64,000 nucleotides of DNA from positions 1-64,000 of the forward strand of contig NZ_JAMBPQ010000037.1 of NCBI RefSeq assembly GCF_024206495.1. The letters run 5' to 3'. The notes under the pieces are model-generated. The model had not been told where the DNA came from and searched no databases. It saw nothing but the letters and a program-made list of their open reading frames with translations. The position numbers and the translations under genes are program-made. Shown piece by piece: positions 47,620 to 56,660 of this stretch (positions are counted from its first letter, which is position 1; every line of letters starts with the position of its first letter). Source of the DNA: Paraburkholderia sp. CNPSo 3272 (GTDB taxonomy: Bacteria; Pseudomonadota; Gammaproteobacteria; Burkholderiales; Burkholderiaceae).

Positions 47620-48663
47620 ATGAATTACGATCCTTCTCCTGTCCCGGGCGGCCCTTCCGGTCCCGGCGACCAGCAAGCCGCGCCGTACGCGCGCCTCACG
47701 CCCGAATGCGTGCTCGACGCCGTCGATGGCGTGCTGATCCCAGCCGGGCGCCGCACGGATGGCCGCATGCTCGCGCTCAACAGCTACGAGAATCGCGTGT
47801 ACCAGGTGGGCGTGGAAGACGGGCCGCCGCTCATCGCCAAGTTCTATCGCCCCGGGCGCTGGAGCGACGAGGCGATTCTCGAAGAGCACGCATTCGTCGC
47901 CGAACTCGCCGCGCGCGAGATTCCAGCCGTGCCTGCGCTCGCCTTCGAAGGGCGCACGCTGCACGAGTTCGACGGGTTTCGCTTCTCGCTGTTCGAGCGG
48001 CGCGGCGGCCGCGCGCCTGATCTCGACCGCAGCGACACGCTCGAATGGCTAGGCCGTTTCATCGGCCGCATTCACGCCGTGGGCGCGACCCAGCCGTACC
48101 AGGCGCGCCCCACGCTCGACATCCAAACCTACGGCTACGAGCCGCGCACGTATCTGCTCGAACACGGTTTCGTGCCCGAGGACCTGCGCGAGGCGTGGCA
48201 GACCGTGGTGACGCTCGCGCTCGAAGGCGTGGAGGCGTCCTTCGAGCGGGCAGGCGACGTGCGCGCGTTGCGCCTGCACGGCGACTGCCATCCGAGCAAC
48301 GTGCTCTGGACCGATGCCGGCCCGCATTTCGTGGACTTCGACGACAGCCGCATGGGTCCCGCTATCCAGGATTTGTGGCTGCTTTTGCCCGGCGATCGCG
48401 CGGGCGCTTCGCGTGCGATGGCCGATTTGCTCGCCGGCTACGAGGACTTCTGCGAATTCGAGCCGCGCGAGTTGCATCTCGTCGAAGCGCTGCGCACGCT
48501 GCGTCTCATCCACTACTCGGCCTGGCTCGCGCGCCGCTGGCACGATCCCGCGTTTCCGGCCGCCTTCCCGTGGTTCAACACGCAGCGCTACTGGGAAGAG
48601 CGGATTCTCGAACTGCGGGAACAGATCGGCGCGATGCAGGAAGGACCGCTCTGGCCTGTGTGA
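47620..48663 (+). CDS. srkA: Stress response serine/threonine kinase SrkA (YihE)
   Basis: Eukaryote-like protein kinase that protects against stress-induced death by opposing the MazEF pathway in E. coli. The 347-residue product has Lys74 in the ATP site (LIAKFYRPG), HGDCHPSN at 220-227 as the catalytic loop and DFDD at 239-242 as the metal-binding loop. The ATG at 47620 (MNYDPSPVPGG) is preferred; 38 codons upstream are open but lack similarity. It is convergent with the DUF3857 gene. Confidence 0.92.
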   Translation: MNYDPSPVPGGPSGPGDQQAAPYARLTPECVLDAVDGVLIPAGRRTDGRMLALNSYENRVYQVGVEDGPPLIAKFYRPGRWSDEAILEEHAFVAELAAREIPAVPALAFEGRTLHEFDGFRFSLFERRGGRAPDLDRSDTLEWLGRFIGRIHAVGATQPYQARPTLDIQTYGYEPRTYLLEHGFVPEDLREAWQTVVTLALEGVEASFERAGDVRALRLHGDCHPSNVLWTDAGPHFVDFDDSRMGPAIQDLWLLLPGDRAGASRAMADLLAGYEDFCEFEPRELHLVEALRTLRLIHYSAWLARRWHDPAFPAAFPWFNTQRYWEERILELREQIGAMQEGPLWPV

Positions 48664-48678
48664 ACGTCGTGCGCCGGC

Positions 48679-50637
48679 TCACTGCGCGCTCGCCGGACTA
48701 TCCAGCGCGGCGCCCTGGGCCGACGGCTTGACGATCAACTGCGCGCGCAGGTCGCGCGCCATCGTCTCGAACGCGGGTCGCATCTGCGCGAAATCGTCGG
48801 CGCTGCATACGTCGCTCGCGAAATGCGTTTGGCCCATACGCGTGACGCGCAGCACATTCGCCTGCGGGTCGAGCGCGTACTGCGAACTGAAATCGATGAA
48901 ACGGTTGTCGGCGCGCTGCGGCATGGGGACGTCGAGTACGCGCATGCCCGGCGGCAGCACGATGCGCGTGCGCTCGGTCACCACCACGTTGCGGCACATG
49001 AAGGGCTGCGTGCGCCGCGATTCGCCGAGCCAGTAGCGCAGATTCGCGTCGAGCCCGCCCACGAAGCTCGTGAGGGTGGGCACCGGCGTCGTCATTTCAG
49101 GGTCGACGAAGCCGTCGAAAGTGCCTGTGAGCGTGAGCACGAGCGGACCTGCCGTGGCGTCGAGCGGGCTCGAGGCGAGCGTGGCGTTGCCGCGCAGGTT
49201 GGCGTTGCGCAGCTCCCATTGCAGCGACTCCTCGCGCTGCGCGGGCGTTTGCAGGCGCAGCACGCTGCGCGTCTGCTCGGCGGACCAGCCTTCTGACTGC
49301 AAGCGGTAGATGAAGCGCGCCGAGCCGTCGGGCGCGACCGTGATGTCGAGATCGCTTTCGCGCGTGGTCGTGGCCGTGGCGGGCGTGCGGACCTGCGTGC
49401 CGTCGCCGGCGAGCACGGCCTCGCGGTCCATGTCCGTCGACGGCAAATAGCCGAACTCGATGTTGCTAGCCGTGGAGTCCGCGAACATCTGCAGATCGGG
49501 CAGCCAGGTGATGACGTGATTGATCACGCCGAAGCCCGGCACGCTTGGCAGCGTGTAGACCGTGCCGCTGTTCACGAGCGCCGGCGTGCTGCGGATGCCC
49601 ACGGCGCCGAGCAGCGCGCCGTAGAGCGCGACGTGGTCCTTGCAGTCGCCGTAGCGGTTCGCGAGCACGTCGGTTGCCCGGTGCGGCACGATCTCGCCGC
49701 GGCCGATATTCATCGCCACATAGCGGATGTTGCGGCGCACCCAGTCATAGAGCGTTTGCGCCTTGGCGCGCGCGGTGTCGTCGTGCGCCGTGAGCGTCTG
49801 CGCAAGGCGCACGATGGCCGGGTCGCGCGCGGTGGGGTCCACCGCCGCGTCGCGATAGACCTTCGCGAAGGCCGCGTAGTCGGGAAAGGTGGACACCATC
49901 AGCCGGTCGCCGTAGCTCACATAGGCGACCGAGCCATATTCGAGGCGCTCGAAATTCGCCTTGTCGTAGCGGTACTCGTAGCGCGTGCGGCCGTTCACCG
50001 TGGCGGGCGGGAGCACGGTGAAGCCGCGCGCGTCGGCGTAGAGCGGCACTTTCGCGGGCAGGTCGTAGATCACGCGGAAGTGGTGCGTGGGCGCGAGGTC
50101 GGGCGGCGTGAAGTCGCTGAACCAGCCGGGCACGAGCGGCACGCGCTGGATCTTGCGCCACGTGAGATGCACGCGTGCGCCCGGCTCCACGGCCGGGAAC
50201 ACGATCACCTTGTCCTGGACGTCCTGGAACATCGGGGCGTCGAACGAGCGCACTTCCTGCACGTCGCGGATCTGCTCGGGGCGCACTTCGTGACGCGCGC
50301 CCCGGGCGTCCTCGGTCCATGCTTCGAGCACGTCCACGTGGGCCATCTCACGGTTGAACCACACGTAATACTGGCCCGCGCGCGCGATGCCGGCCTCCGT
50401 GTTCACGCGCAGCGTGAGCGAGTCGAGCTTGGTGTACGAGCCGTCCGCGTTGACGGTGAAGGTCTGCGTTTCCGCCTCGTTGGTGTAGGGCGCCTGCGCG
50501 GCGCTGCCTGCCGGATTCAGCGCGCCCGCTTCGAGGGGCACCGCGGTGAGCTGCGCCACGCCCGGGCGCAGGTCGGCGGCGAAGGTTCCCGTGGCGGGGC
50601 CGAGCACGGCTAGGCAAAGAGCGAGAGCGAGGCGCAT
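48679..50637 (-). CDS. DUF3857 and transglutaminase-like exported protein
   Basis: A 652-residue exported protein. The start MRLALALCLAVLGPATGTFA forms a signal peptide with likely cleavage near residue 20. A DUF3857 beta-domain spans about 50-250, followed by a transglutaminase-like core with Cys332 (RYGDCKDH), His374 (INHVITW) and Asp387. An intact triad suggests enzymatic or structural cysteine chemistry, possibly periplasmic peptidase activity; the substrate is unknown. The ATG at 50637 is chosen over a longer frame without a signal peptide. Confidence 0.85.
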   Translation of the reverse strand: MRLALALCLAVLGPATGTFAADLRPGVAQLTAVPLEAGALNPAGSAAQAPYTNEAETQTFTVNADGSYTKLDSLTLRVNTEAGIARAGQYYVWFNREMAHVDVLEAWTEDARGARHEVRPEQIRDVQEVRSFDAPMFQDVQDKVIVFPAVEPGARVHLTWRKIQRVPLVPGWFSDFTPPDLAPTHHFRVIYDLPAKVPLYADARGFTVLPPATVNGRTRYEYRYDKANFERLEYGSVAYVSYGDRLMVSTFPDYAAFAKVYRDAAVDPTARDPAIVRLAQTLTAHDDTARAKAQTLYDWVRRNIRYVAMNIGRGEIVPHRATDVLANRYGDCKDHVALYGALLGAVGIRSTPALVNSGTVYTLPSVPGFGVINHVITWLPDLQMFADSTASNIEFGYLPSTDMDREAVLAGDGTQVRTPATATTTRESDLDITVAPDGSARFIYRLQSEGWSAEQTRSVLRLQTPAQREESLQWELRNANLRGNATLASSPLDATAGPLVLTLTGTFDGFVDPEMTTPVPTLTSFVGGLDANLRYWLGESRRTQPFMCRNVVVTERTRIVLPPGMRVLDVPMPQRADNRFIDFSSQYALDPQANVLRVTRMGQTHFASDVCSADDFAQMRPAFETMARDLRAQLIVKPSAQGAALDSPASAQ

Positions 50638-51088
50638 GGGGGGCTCGGCAGGTGGCGGGTCGCAGATAGGCGCTACTTCCGCCACTTAAAAGTCATGCAA
50701 CCCGCTTGTCAAGCGGATGGCCCGCACACAGCCCGCAGGGGGCCCTGAATCGAGTGTTGAGTCTAAATGCCGGGCTGCGCAACGACAGGTCCGCTTGCAG
50801 CGTTGTCCGCGGCGTCATAAGGCGCACCCCCCATTTGCTGCGCGCGCAACAATCGAGGAAGCGCGGCGGCGCGCGGGCCATTGTAGGGCATATGTATGTT
50901 TACCTCATATTGCCAAGGAGGCGGTTGGGGACTAAGGTTCGTGCAGCCGTCAAGCGGCAATTAAGTGTTCCATGCGTTCGCGCATAAAAAGAGCACGAAA
51001 GACCACGCCTACCAACAGCCATTTTTGGATGGGGCCAGAGCGAGCGTTCACCCCGCGCTCTCAACCTCTGGTCGATTCGGGAGATCCC
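50638..51088. other. Divergent spacer before the OFA antiporter
   Basis: This 451-bp region separates the divergent DUF3857 and OFA antiporter genes. A perfect inverted repeat CCGCTTG-T-CAAGCGG lies at 50702-50716, and its half CAAGCGG recurs at 50951-50957 within GCCGTCAAGCGGC. The zone 50885-50925 is A/T-rich and may hold the antiporter promoter. No gene is seen. Confidence 0.55.
50702..50716. repeat. Perfect inverted repeat, possible operator
   Basis: A 7-1-7 bp palindrome (CCGCTTG T CAAGCGG) lies 65 bp ahead of the DUF3857 start. A second copy of the half-site is at 50951-50957 near the antiporter. It could be a regulator binding site for either gene; which is unknown. Confidence 0.45.
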
Positions 51089-52489
51089 ATGAGCAGCGTT
51101 GCAGATTCGACGCGCGGTGCGCAAAGCGCACCTTTCTTTTCCAAAGAGGCGACCATCGCCCCGCCGGGCTTTTCGCGCTGGATGGTGCCGCCCGCCGCGC
51201 TGGCCGTGCATTTGTGCATCGGCCAGGCCTACGCGTTTTCCGTGTTCAACGCGCCGCTCACGAAGGTGATCGGCATTACGCAGTCCGCGGCCGATGACTG
51301 GTCGCTCACCACGCTGGGCTGGATTTTCTCGCTGGCCATCGTCTTTCTCGGCCTTTCCGCGGCGTTCGGCGGCAAGTGGCTCGAACGTGTCGGCCCGCGC
51401 CGCACGATGTTTACCGCCGCGTGCTGCTTTGGCGGCGGTTTCCTCGTTTCCGCGCTCGGCGTGTATCTGCATCAGATCGCGCTGCTCTATCTCGGCTATG
51501 GCGTGATCGGCGGCATCGGCCTCGGGCTCGGTTACGTCTCGCCGGTTTCGACGCTGATCCGCTGGTTCCCCGATCGCCGCGGCATGGCAACGGGCCTCGC
51601 GATCATGGGCTTCGGCGGCGGCGCGATGATCGCCGCACCGCTCTCCGTCATGCTGATGAAGCATTTCGCGAGCGACACGAGCGTGGGCGTCGCCCAGACC
51701 TTCGTGGTGCTCGGCGTGGCCTACTTCATCTCGATGACGATCGGCGCCATTACCATCCGGGTGCCCGCGCCGGACTGGAAGCCGGCCGGCTGGACGCCGC
51801 CCGTCGTGGCGAAGAAACTCGTGTCGAACCAGCACGTGCATATCGACCAGGCGCTCAAGACGCCGCAGTTCTACCTGATCTGGCTCGTGCTGTTCCTCAA
51901 CGTGACGGCCGGCATCGGCATTCTGGGCCAGGCTTCGGTCATGATCCAGGAAAGCTTCAAGGACACCGTGAGCGCCGGCGCGGCAGCGGGCTTCGTCGGC
52001 CTGCTCTCGCTCTTCAACATGGGCGGGCGCTTCGTGTGGGCTTCGGCTTCCGACTGGGTGGGCCGCAAGAACACCTACTTCATCTTCTTCGTGTTCGGCG
52101 CGGTGCTCTATTACGCGGTGCCGCAATTCGCGCAGAGCGGCAACATCGTGTTCTTCGTGCTCGCGTTCTGCCTGATTCTCTCGATGTACGGCGGCGGCTT
52201 CTCGACCGTGCCCGCGTATCTCGCGGACATGTTCGGCACGGCGTTCGTCGGCGGCATTCACGGCCGTCTGCTCACCGCGTGGGCCGCGGCAGGCGTGGCG
52301 GGCCCGGTGCTCGTGAACTACGTGCGTGCGTATCAGGTCGCACACGGCGTGGCGAAGGCCGATGCGTACACGATGACCGTGCACATCATGGCCTCGCTGC
52401 TCGTGGTCGGCTTCATCTGCAATCTGCTCGTGCGCCGCGTGGACGCGAAGCATCACATGAGCGAGACGCAACTCGCCGCCGGTAAATAA
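51089..52489 (+). CDS. OFA-family MFS antiporter (oxalate/formate type)
   Basis: A 466-residue inner-membrane antiporter of the oxalate:formate antiporter family within the MFS, with about 12 membrane segments. Typical segments are IGQAYAFSVFNAPLTKVIG near residue 45 and YVSPVSTLIRWFPDRRGMATGLAIMGFGGGA near 150. Real substrates in this family range from oxalate to pyruvate; here unknown. GGGAGA precedes the ATG at 51089. A 42-residue hydrophobic protein follows 13 bp downstream. Confidence 0.9.
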   Translation: MSSVADSTRGAQSAPFFSKEATIAPPGFSRWMVPPAALAVHLCIGQAYAFSVFNAPLTKVIGITQSAADDWSLTTLGWIFSLAIVFLGLSAAFGGKWLERVGPRRTMFTAACCFGGGFLVSALGVYLHQIALLYLGYGVIGGIGLGLGYVSPVSTLIRWFPDRRGMATGLAIMGFGGGAMIAAPLSVMLMKHFASDTSVGVAQTFVVLGVAYFISMTIGAITIRVPAPDWKPAGWTPPVVAKKLVSNQHVHIDQALKTPQFYLIWLVLFLNVTAGIGILGQASVMIQESFKDTVSAGAAAGFVGLLSLFNMGGRFVWASASDWVGRKNTYFIFFVFGAVLYYAVPQFAQSGNIVFFVLAFCLILSMYGGGFSTVPAYLADMFGTAFVGGIHGRLLTAWAAAGVAGPVLVNYVRAYQVAHGVAKADAYTMTVHIMASLLVVGFICNLLVRRVDAKHHMSETQLAAGK

Positions 52490-52502
52490 GGAGGAACGCG
52501 CA

Positions 52503-52631
52503 ATGTCTACTCAAGCCGCCCCGAAATCGTCGAACAAGGCGCTGATGGCGATCTTCTGGCTCTACGTGCTGGTGCCGCTCGTGTGGGGCGTGACCAACAC
52601 GCTCACGCAGGCGATGAAGCTGTTCGGCTGA
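52503..52631 (+). CDS. Small single-helix partner of the OFA antiporter
   Basis: A 42-residue protein, MSTQAAPKSSNKALMAIFWL start, with one hydrophobic helix (about 14-34) and ending QAMKLFG. A perfect AAGGAGG ribosome site lies upstream and the gene begins 13 bp after the antiporter stop, before their shared terminator. Comparable small membrane proteins accompany OFA-type MFS genes in related bacteria, suggesting a small subunit. It is shorter than usual gene-finding limits, so easily missed. Confidence 0.8.
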   Translation: MSTQAAPKSSNKALMAIFWLYVLVPLVWGVTNTLTQAMKLFG

Positions 52632-52688
52632 TGCCGTGACGCTCAGGTGAAGCGAGGCGGCGCGAGCCGCCCGCCCGAAACCCCTATT

Positions 52689-52727
52689 GCGGGCCGCAGA
52701 CGAAAGTCGCGGCCCGCGGTTTTTTTG
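52689..52727 (+). terminator. Intrinsic terminator of the antiporter operon
   Basis: GCGGGCCGC (52689-52697) and GCGGCCCGC (52709-52717) form a 9-bp GC stem, followed by GG and seven T residues. Confidence 0.9.
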
Positions 52728-52805
52728 GGGGCGCAATAGTGACACGAGCGCGAGAAAGACGACGACGGTCGCTCACCTCACGCGTGAAGGCGCCCGCGCA
52801 GCCCT

Positions 52806-53828
52806 TCACACATCGCACGTCGATCCCGCGCCCGCCGCCTGTTCGCGCGCGGCTTTTGCGCCTTCCACCTGGAGAATGGTCGGCAGCGAGACGCCGTTCT
52901 TCGCAGCCGTGACCTCCGCGAGGATCGACACCGCGATCTCCGGCGGCGTGCGGCTGCCGATGTAAATGCCCACCGGCCCATGGAGGCGCGCGAGTTCCGC
53001 CTCGCTCAGGTCGAACTCCTTGAGCCGCTCGCGCCGCGCCGCGTTGTTGCGCCGCGACCCCAGCGCGCCCACGTAAAACGCGGGCGTCTTGAGCGCTTCC
53101 ATCAGCGCGAGGTCGTCGAGCTTGGGGTCGTGCGTGAGCGCGATCACGGCGCAGCGTTCGTCGAGCTTCATGTCGAGCACCGTGTCGTCGGGCATGGTGC
53201 GTACGAGCGTCGTGCCGGCCACGTCCCAGGTGTCGGTGTATTCCTCGCGCGGGTCGCACACGGTCACCTGGTAATCGAGCCCCACCGCGATCTGGCAGAG
53301 ATAGCGCGAGAGTTGCCCCGCACCGATCACCAGCATGCGGTAGCGCGGCCCGTGGATCGTGAGCAGGCGCGCGTCGTCGAAGTCCACGCCATCGGTCGCT
53401 TTCGCGGGGCCGAGCGTGGCGTGGCCAGTCGCCATGTCCAGTGTGCGCGCAACGAGTTCGCCGCGCTCGACGGTTTCGAGCAGTTCGCGAATGCCCGAGG
53501 CTTCGGAGAGCGGTTCGAGCACGAGCTGGATCGTGCCGCCGCATGGCAGTCCGAAACGATGCGCCTCTTCCGCCGTGATGCCGTACTTGACGGCTTCGGG
53601 CCTGGCGATCGTCACGCCTTCGCGGCGCACGCGGTCAATCAGATCGTCCTCGATGCAGCCGCCCGAAACGGAGCCGACCACGAGGCCGTCGCCGCGTACC
53701 ACGAGCATCGCACCCTCGGGACGCGGCGACGAGCCCCACGTTTTCACCACCGTCACCAGCAGCGCGCGGTGCCCTGCGTCGAGCCAGTGCGCGCTGGATT
53801 TCAGGACTTCGAGATCCACGCTGTCCAT
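52806..53828 (-). CDS. XdhC/CoxF-type molybdenum-cofactor maturation factor
   Basis: A 340-residue XdhC/CoxI family protein. XdhC proteins bind molybdenum cofactor and help insert its sulfurated form into xanthine-oxidase-family enzymes. The N-terminal CoxI-like domain has KTWGSSPRPEGAMLVVRGDG and SVSGGCIEDDL; the C-terminal Rossmann domain has VIGAGQLSRYL, ALTHDPKLDD and GALGSRRN. The ATG at 53828 lies inside the 3' end of coxG, a 28-bp overlap that implies coupling. It is last in the cox cluster. Confidence 0.92.
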   Translation of the reverse strand: MDSVDLEVLKSSAHWLDAGHRALLVTVVKTWGSSPRPEGAMLVVRGDGLVVGSVSGGCIEDDLIDRVRREGVTIARPEAVKYGITAEEAHRFGLPCGGTIQLVLEPLSEASGIRELLETVERGELVARTLDMATGHATLGPAKATDGVDFDDARLLTIHGPRYRMLVIGAGQLSRYLCQIAVGLDYQVTVCDPREEYTDTWDVAGTTLVRTMPDDTVLDMKLDERCAVIALTHDPKLDDLALMEALKTPAFYVGALGSRRNNAARRERLKEFDLSEAELARLHGPVGIYIGSRTPPEIAVSILAEVTAAKNGVSLPTILQVEGAKAAREQAAGAGSTCDV

Positions 53829-54373
53829 GATCGTTTCCTCTTCGGTGTTTCCTCTGCGCCTTCGCCTTGCGGCTGGCTTTCTGTGTCACTCGCGGCAGGC
53901 TCCGCCGCCTCGCCGGTATTTTGCTGTGCGCCGCCGCCCAGTTGTTCCCCGAAACGCTTGAAAAACTCGCTGGCGATCTTGCGCGCCGCGCCGTCCACGA
54001 GCCGCGAGCCGATCTGCGCGAGCTTGCCGCCCACCTGCGCGTTCGCGGTGTAAGTGAGCGTGGTCGATTCGTCGCCGGCGGCTTCGAGCTTCACGTGCGC
54101 GTCGCCCTTGCCGAAGCCTGCTGCGCCGCCCTGGCCCTCGAAGACGATCGTGTAGCTGTTCGGGGCCTCGATGTCGGCGAGCTGCATGCGGCCCTTGAAG
54201 CGCGCCTTCACCGGACCCACCGCCGCCGTCAGCGCGACGGCGTAGGCGTTCTCGCCGTCGGCTTCGATGCTTTCGCAGCCCGGTATGCACGCCTTGAGAA
54301 TCGCCGTGTCGTTGAGGGCTTCCCAGGCGCGCTGTTGCGGCACCGGCAGCGTGTGGCTTTCGGTCAGCTCCAT
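53801..54373 (-). CDS. coxG: CoxG family (SRPBCC) protein
   Basis: A 190-residue protein of the CoxG/SRPBCC helix-grip fold (MELTESHTLPVPQQRAWEAL start, LKACIPGCESIE, YTANAQVGGKLAQIGSRLV). In carbon monoxide-oxidising bacteria CoxG helps recruit the dehydrogenase to the membrane. A Pro/Glu/Ser-rich segment and a basic end (KRKRSWTAWISKS) follow, which could bind membrane. It overlaps coxE by 10 bp and the xdhC-like gene by 28 bp. Confidence 0.9.
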   Translation of the reverse strand: MELTESHTLPVPQQRAWEALNDTAILKACIPGCESIEADGENAYAVALTAAVGPVKARFKGRMQLADIEAPNSYTIVFEGQGGAAGFGKGDAHVKLEAAGDESTTLTYTANAQVGGKLAQIGSRLVDGAARKIASEFFKRFGEQLGGGAQQNTGEAAEPAASDTESQPQGEGAEETPKRKRSWTAWISKS

Positions 54374-55692
54374 CGTGTTTCTCCTTGTGCCGGGCGCGCC
54401 TGCAGGGTGTGCAATGCGCGTGCCGGTTGTGGCAGATCAGTCGCCAGATGCGTTGCCGCGCGAGGCGCAGGCCCGATCGGCGCGGCTTCGCACAGGCTGC
54501 GCGCGAACGCTTCGAGGCTGTCGAGATTGTGGACGGGGTAATGCGCGTCGACGTGGGGCAGCATCGCCTGCACGCCGCGCGCTTTCGGCGCGAAATCGCG
54601 ATAACGCAACAGCGGATTGAGCCAGATCACGCGATGCGCGAAGCGGTGCAGGCGCGCCATCTCGTCGCTTAACAGGCCGCACTCGTCGTGATCGAGCCCG
54701 TCGGTGACGATAAGCATCGTCGCGCGTCCCCCGAGCATGCGGCGCGCCCAGCGGCGGTTGAATTCCGCGAGCGTGGCGCCGATGCGCGTGCCGCCCGACC
54801 AGTCAGCGACCTGGCTGGCGAGCTGTGCGAGCGCGACGTCGGGGTCGCGTTCGCGCAGCGCGCGCGTGGCGTGCGTCAGGCGCGTGCCGAACAGGAACAC
54901 CTGCAGGCGTTCGCGCGATTGCAGCAACGCGTGGCAGAAGTAGAGCACCGCGCGCGAGTAGCTGCTCATCGAGCCGGAGATGTCGAGCAGCAGCACGAGC
55001 GGCAGCTTGCGTTCCACGGGCGCGCGATATTTCCAAACGGTCCAGTCGCCGCCCGCGCGCACCGCGTGGCGCGCGCTCGCGCGCAGATCGGCATGCGTGC
55101 CGCGCGACGAGGCCTTCAGGCGCCGCGTGCGAACGGTGGCGAGCGGCAGGCGGCGTGCGCGGATCAGGTGGCGCAGCGCGCGCCATTCGTCGGCGGTGAG
55201 CGTGTCGAAGTCGCGCTGGCGCAGCCGTTCTTCGGCGCTGAACGTGGCGTGTGCGCGCAACTCGTGTTCTTCGTACGAGGGCGGTGGCTTCGCGCCGGGG
55301 CGATGGGCAGGACGCGCCGCGAGCGCGTCGGCTAGGCGGTTGTTGCGGCGCGGCGGCGGCACGCCGCCTTGCACCTTCGGCAGCAGCAGCGCGCGCAGCT
55401 TGCCTTCGAAATCCGGATCGCGCCAGAAGAGCGCGAAGGCGGCGTCGAAGATCTCGCGCTCGTCGGGCGCGCTCGTGAGGAGCGCGGCGAGCGCCGCATG
55501 CACGTCGTCGCGGCGGCCGAGGTCGATGTGGCGCAGCGCTTCGATCGCGTCGACGGCGCGCGAAGGCGACATCGGCAAGCCTGCGCCGCGCAGCACGCGC
55601 ACGAAATGCACGACGTTGCGCGCGAATACGGGCGCCAGCGTGGGCATGGCGGCGGGCGACAGGGACGGAAGGGATGATGAGGCGGAGGGCAT
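54364..55692 (-). CDS. coxE: CoxE-type von Willebrand factor A protein
   Basis: A 442-residue VWA-domain protein that partners with the MoxR-type ATPase in maturing the active site of CODH-like enzymes. The metal-ion-dependent adhesion motif DISGSMS is at 237-243, followed by TDGLDHDE. The basic Arg-rich middle (about 165-215) is typical. The ATG at 55692 starts 5 bp after the coxD stop; a second at Met16 is possible. Confidence 0.9.
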   Translation of the reverse strand: MPSASSSLPSLSPAAMPTLAPVFARNVVHFVRVLRGAGLPMSPSRAVDAIEALRHIDLGRRDDVHAALAALLTSAPDEREIFDAAFALFWRDPDFEGKLRALLLPKVQGGVPPPRRNNRLADALAARPAHRPGAKPPPSYEEHELRAHATFSAEERLRQRDFDTLTADEWRALRHLIRARRLPLATVRTRRLKASSRGTHADLRASARHAVRAGGDWTVWKYRAPVERKLPLVLLLDISGSMSSYSRAVLYFCHALLQSRERLQVFLFGTRLTHATRALRERDPDVALAQLASQVADWSGGTRIGATLAEFNRRWARRMLGGRATMLIVTDGLDHDECGLLSDEMARLHRFAHRVIWLNPLLRYRDFAPKARGVQAMLPHVDAHYPVHNLDSLEAFARSLCEAAPIGPAPRAATHLATDLPQPARALHTLQARPAQGETRWS

Positions 55693-55697
55693 CGTGC

Positions 55698-56585
55698 TCA
55701 GTCCGCGAGCGCGAGCGTCTGCGCGATGCGTTGCGCGTCGAGCTGCGCGAGGTCGTCCTGGTACTTCAACAGTACGCCGAGCGTGTCCTGCACCGACTGC
55801 GGATCGAGTTCCGTCACGGCGAGCGCGCTAAGCGCGCGGCACCAGTCGATCGTTTCCGCGATGCCGGGCGCCTTGAAGAGATCCATCGTGCGCAACTGGT
55901 GCACGAACGCCACGGCGCGCTGCTGCAGTTCGGGCGCGGTTTCAGGCGCGCGCGTGGCCACGATCGCGAGTTCGCGCGCGCGGTCCGGATAGCCGAGCCA
56001 TTGATAGAGACAGCGCCGCTTGAGCGCGTCGTGCACTTCGCGCGTGCGGTTCGACGTGATTACGACGAGCGGCGGCGTGCTCGCACGCACGGTGCCGTAT
56101 TCGGGAATCGATACCTGGAAGTCCGAAAGGAGTTCGAGCAGGAAGGCTTCGAACGGTTCGTCGGCGCGGTCGATTTCGTCGATCAGCAGCACGCGGCGCG
56201 CGCCCGGGTTTTGCGGATCGGGTTGCAGCGCCTGCAGCAGCGGTCGCTTGAGCAGGAATTCGTCGCGATAGAGCGTATCGTTGCGGGGCTTTTCGCCGTC
56301 GGCTTCGGCAAGTCGCAGCGCCATGATCTGGCGCGGATAGTCCCACTCGTAAAGCGCGCTCGCCGTGTCGAGCCCTTCGTAGCATTGCAGGCGCAAGACC
56401 GTTGTGCCGAGCATCGCCGCCGCGGCCTTCGCGAGTTCGGTCTTGCCCACGCCCGGCTCGCCTTCGAGAAACAGCGGGCGTTCCATGCGCAGCGCAAGAA
56501 AGAGCGCCGTGGCGAGTTCGCGGCTCGCGAAATAGCCGCGCGCTTCGAGTTGTGCGAGGGTGTCGTCGATCGAGGCGGATTGCAT
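55698..56585 (-). CDS. coxD: CoxD-type MoxR AAA+ ATPase
   Basis: A 295-residue MoxR-family AAA+ ATPase acting as a chaperone for the molybdenum enzyme. Walker A GEPGVGKTE is at 42-50, Walker B VLLIDEIDRAD near 130, and the sensor TSNRTREVHDALKRRC near 175. CoxD is linked to the sulfuration/copper insertion step in CODH. The ATG at 56585 (MQSASIDDTLAQLEARGYF) is preferred over an upstream TTG. A strong hairpin lies just upstream, between it and coxM. Confidence 0.92.
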   Translation of the reverse strand: MQSASIDDTLAQLEARGYFASRELATALFLALRMERPLFLEGEPGVGKTELAKAAAAMLGTTVLRLQCYEGLDTASALYEWDYPRQIMALRLAEADGEKPRNDTLYRDEFLLKRPLLQALQPDPQNPGARRVLLIDEIDRADEPFEAFLLELLSDFQVSIPEYGTVRASTPPLVVITSNRTREVHDALKRRCLYQWLGYPDRARELAIVATRAPETAPELQQRAVAFVHQLRTMDLFKAPGIAETIDWCRALSALAVTELDPQSVQDTLGVLLKYQDDLAQLDAQRIAQTLALAD

Positions 56586-56614
56586 GCGGGATTCTGGCAA
56601 CGCGAATCAAAGGC

Positions 56615-56650
56615 GGCGAGCGCTTCCACGTCCACCTGGAAGCGCTCGCC
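56615..56650 (-). other. Strong hairpin between coxM and coxD
   Basis: GGCGAGCGCTTCCA (56615-56628) and its exact complement (56637-56650) form a perfect 14-bp stem with an 8-nt loop, in the only sizeable gap (75 bp) of the cox cluster. On the minus strand CCTTTGATT follows, a weak T-run. It may stabilise the coxSLM message or partly terminate it. Confidence 0.65.
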
Positions 56651-56660
56651 CTCGAGACAG

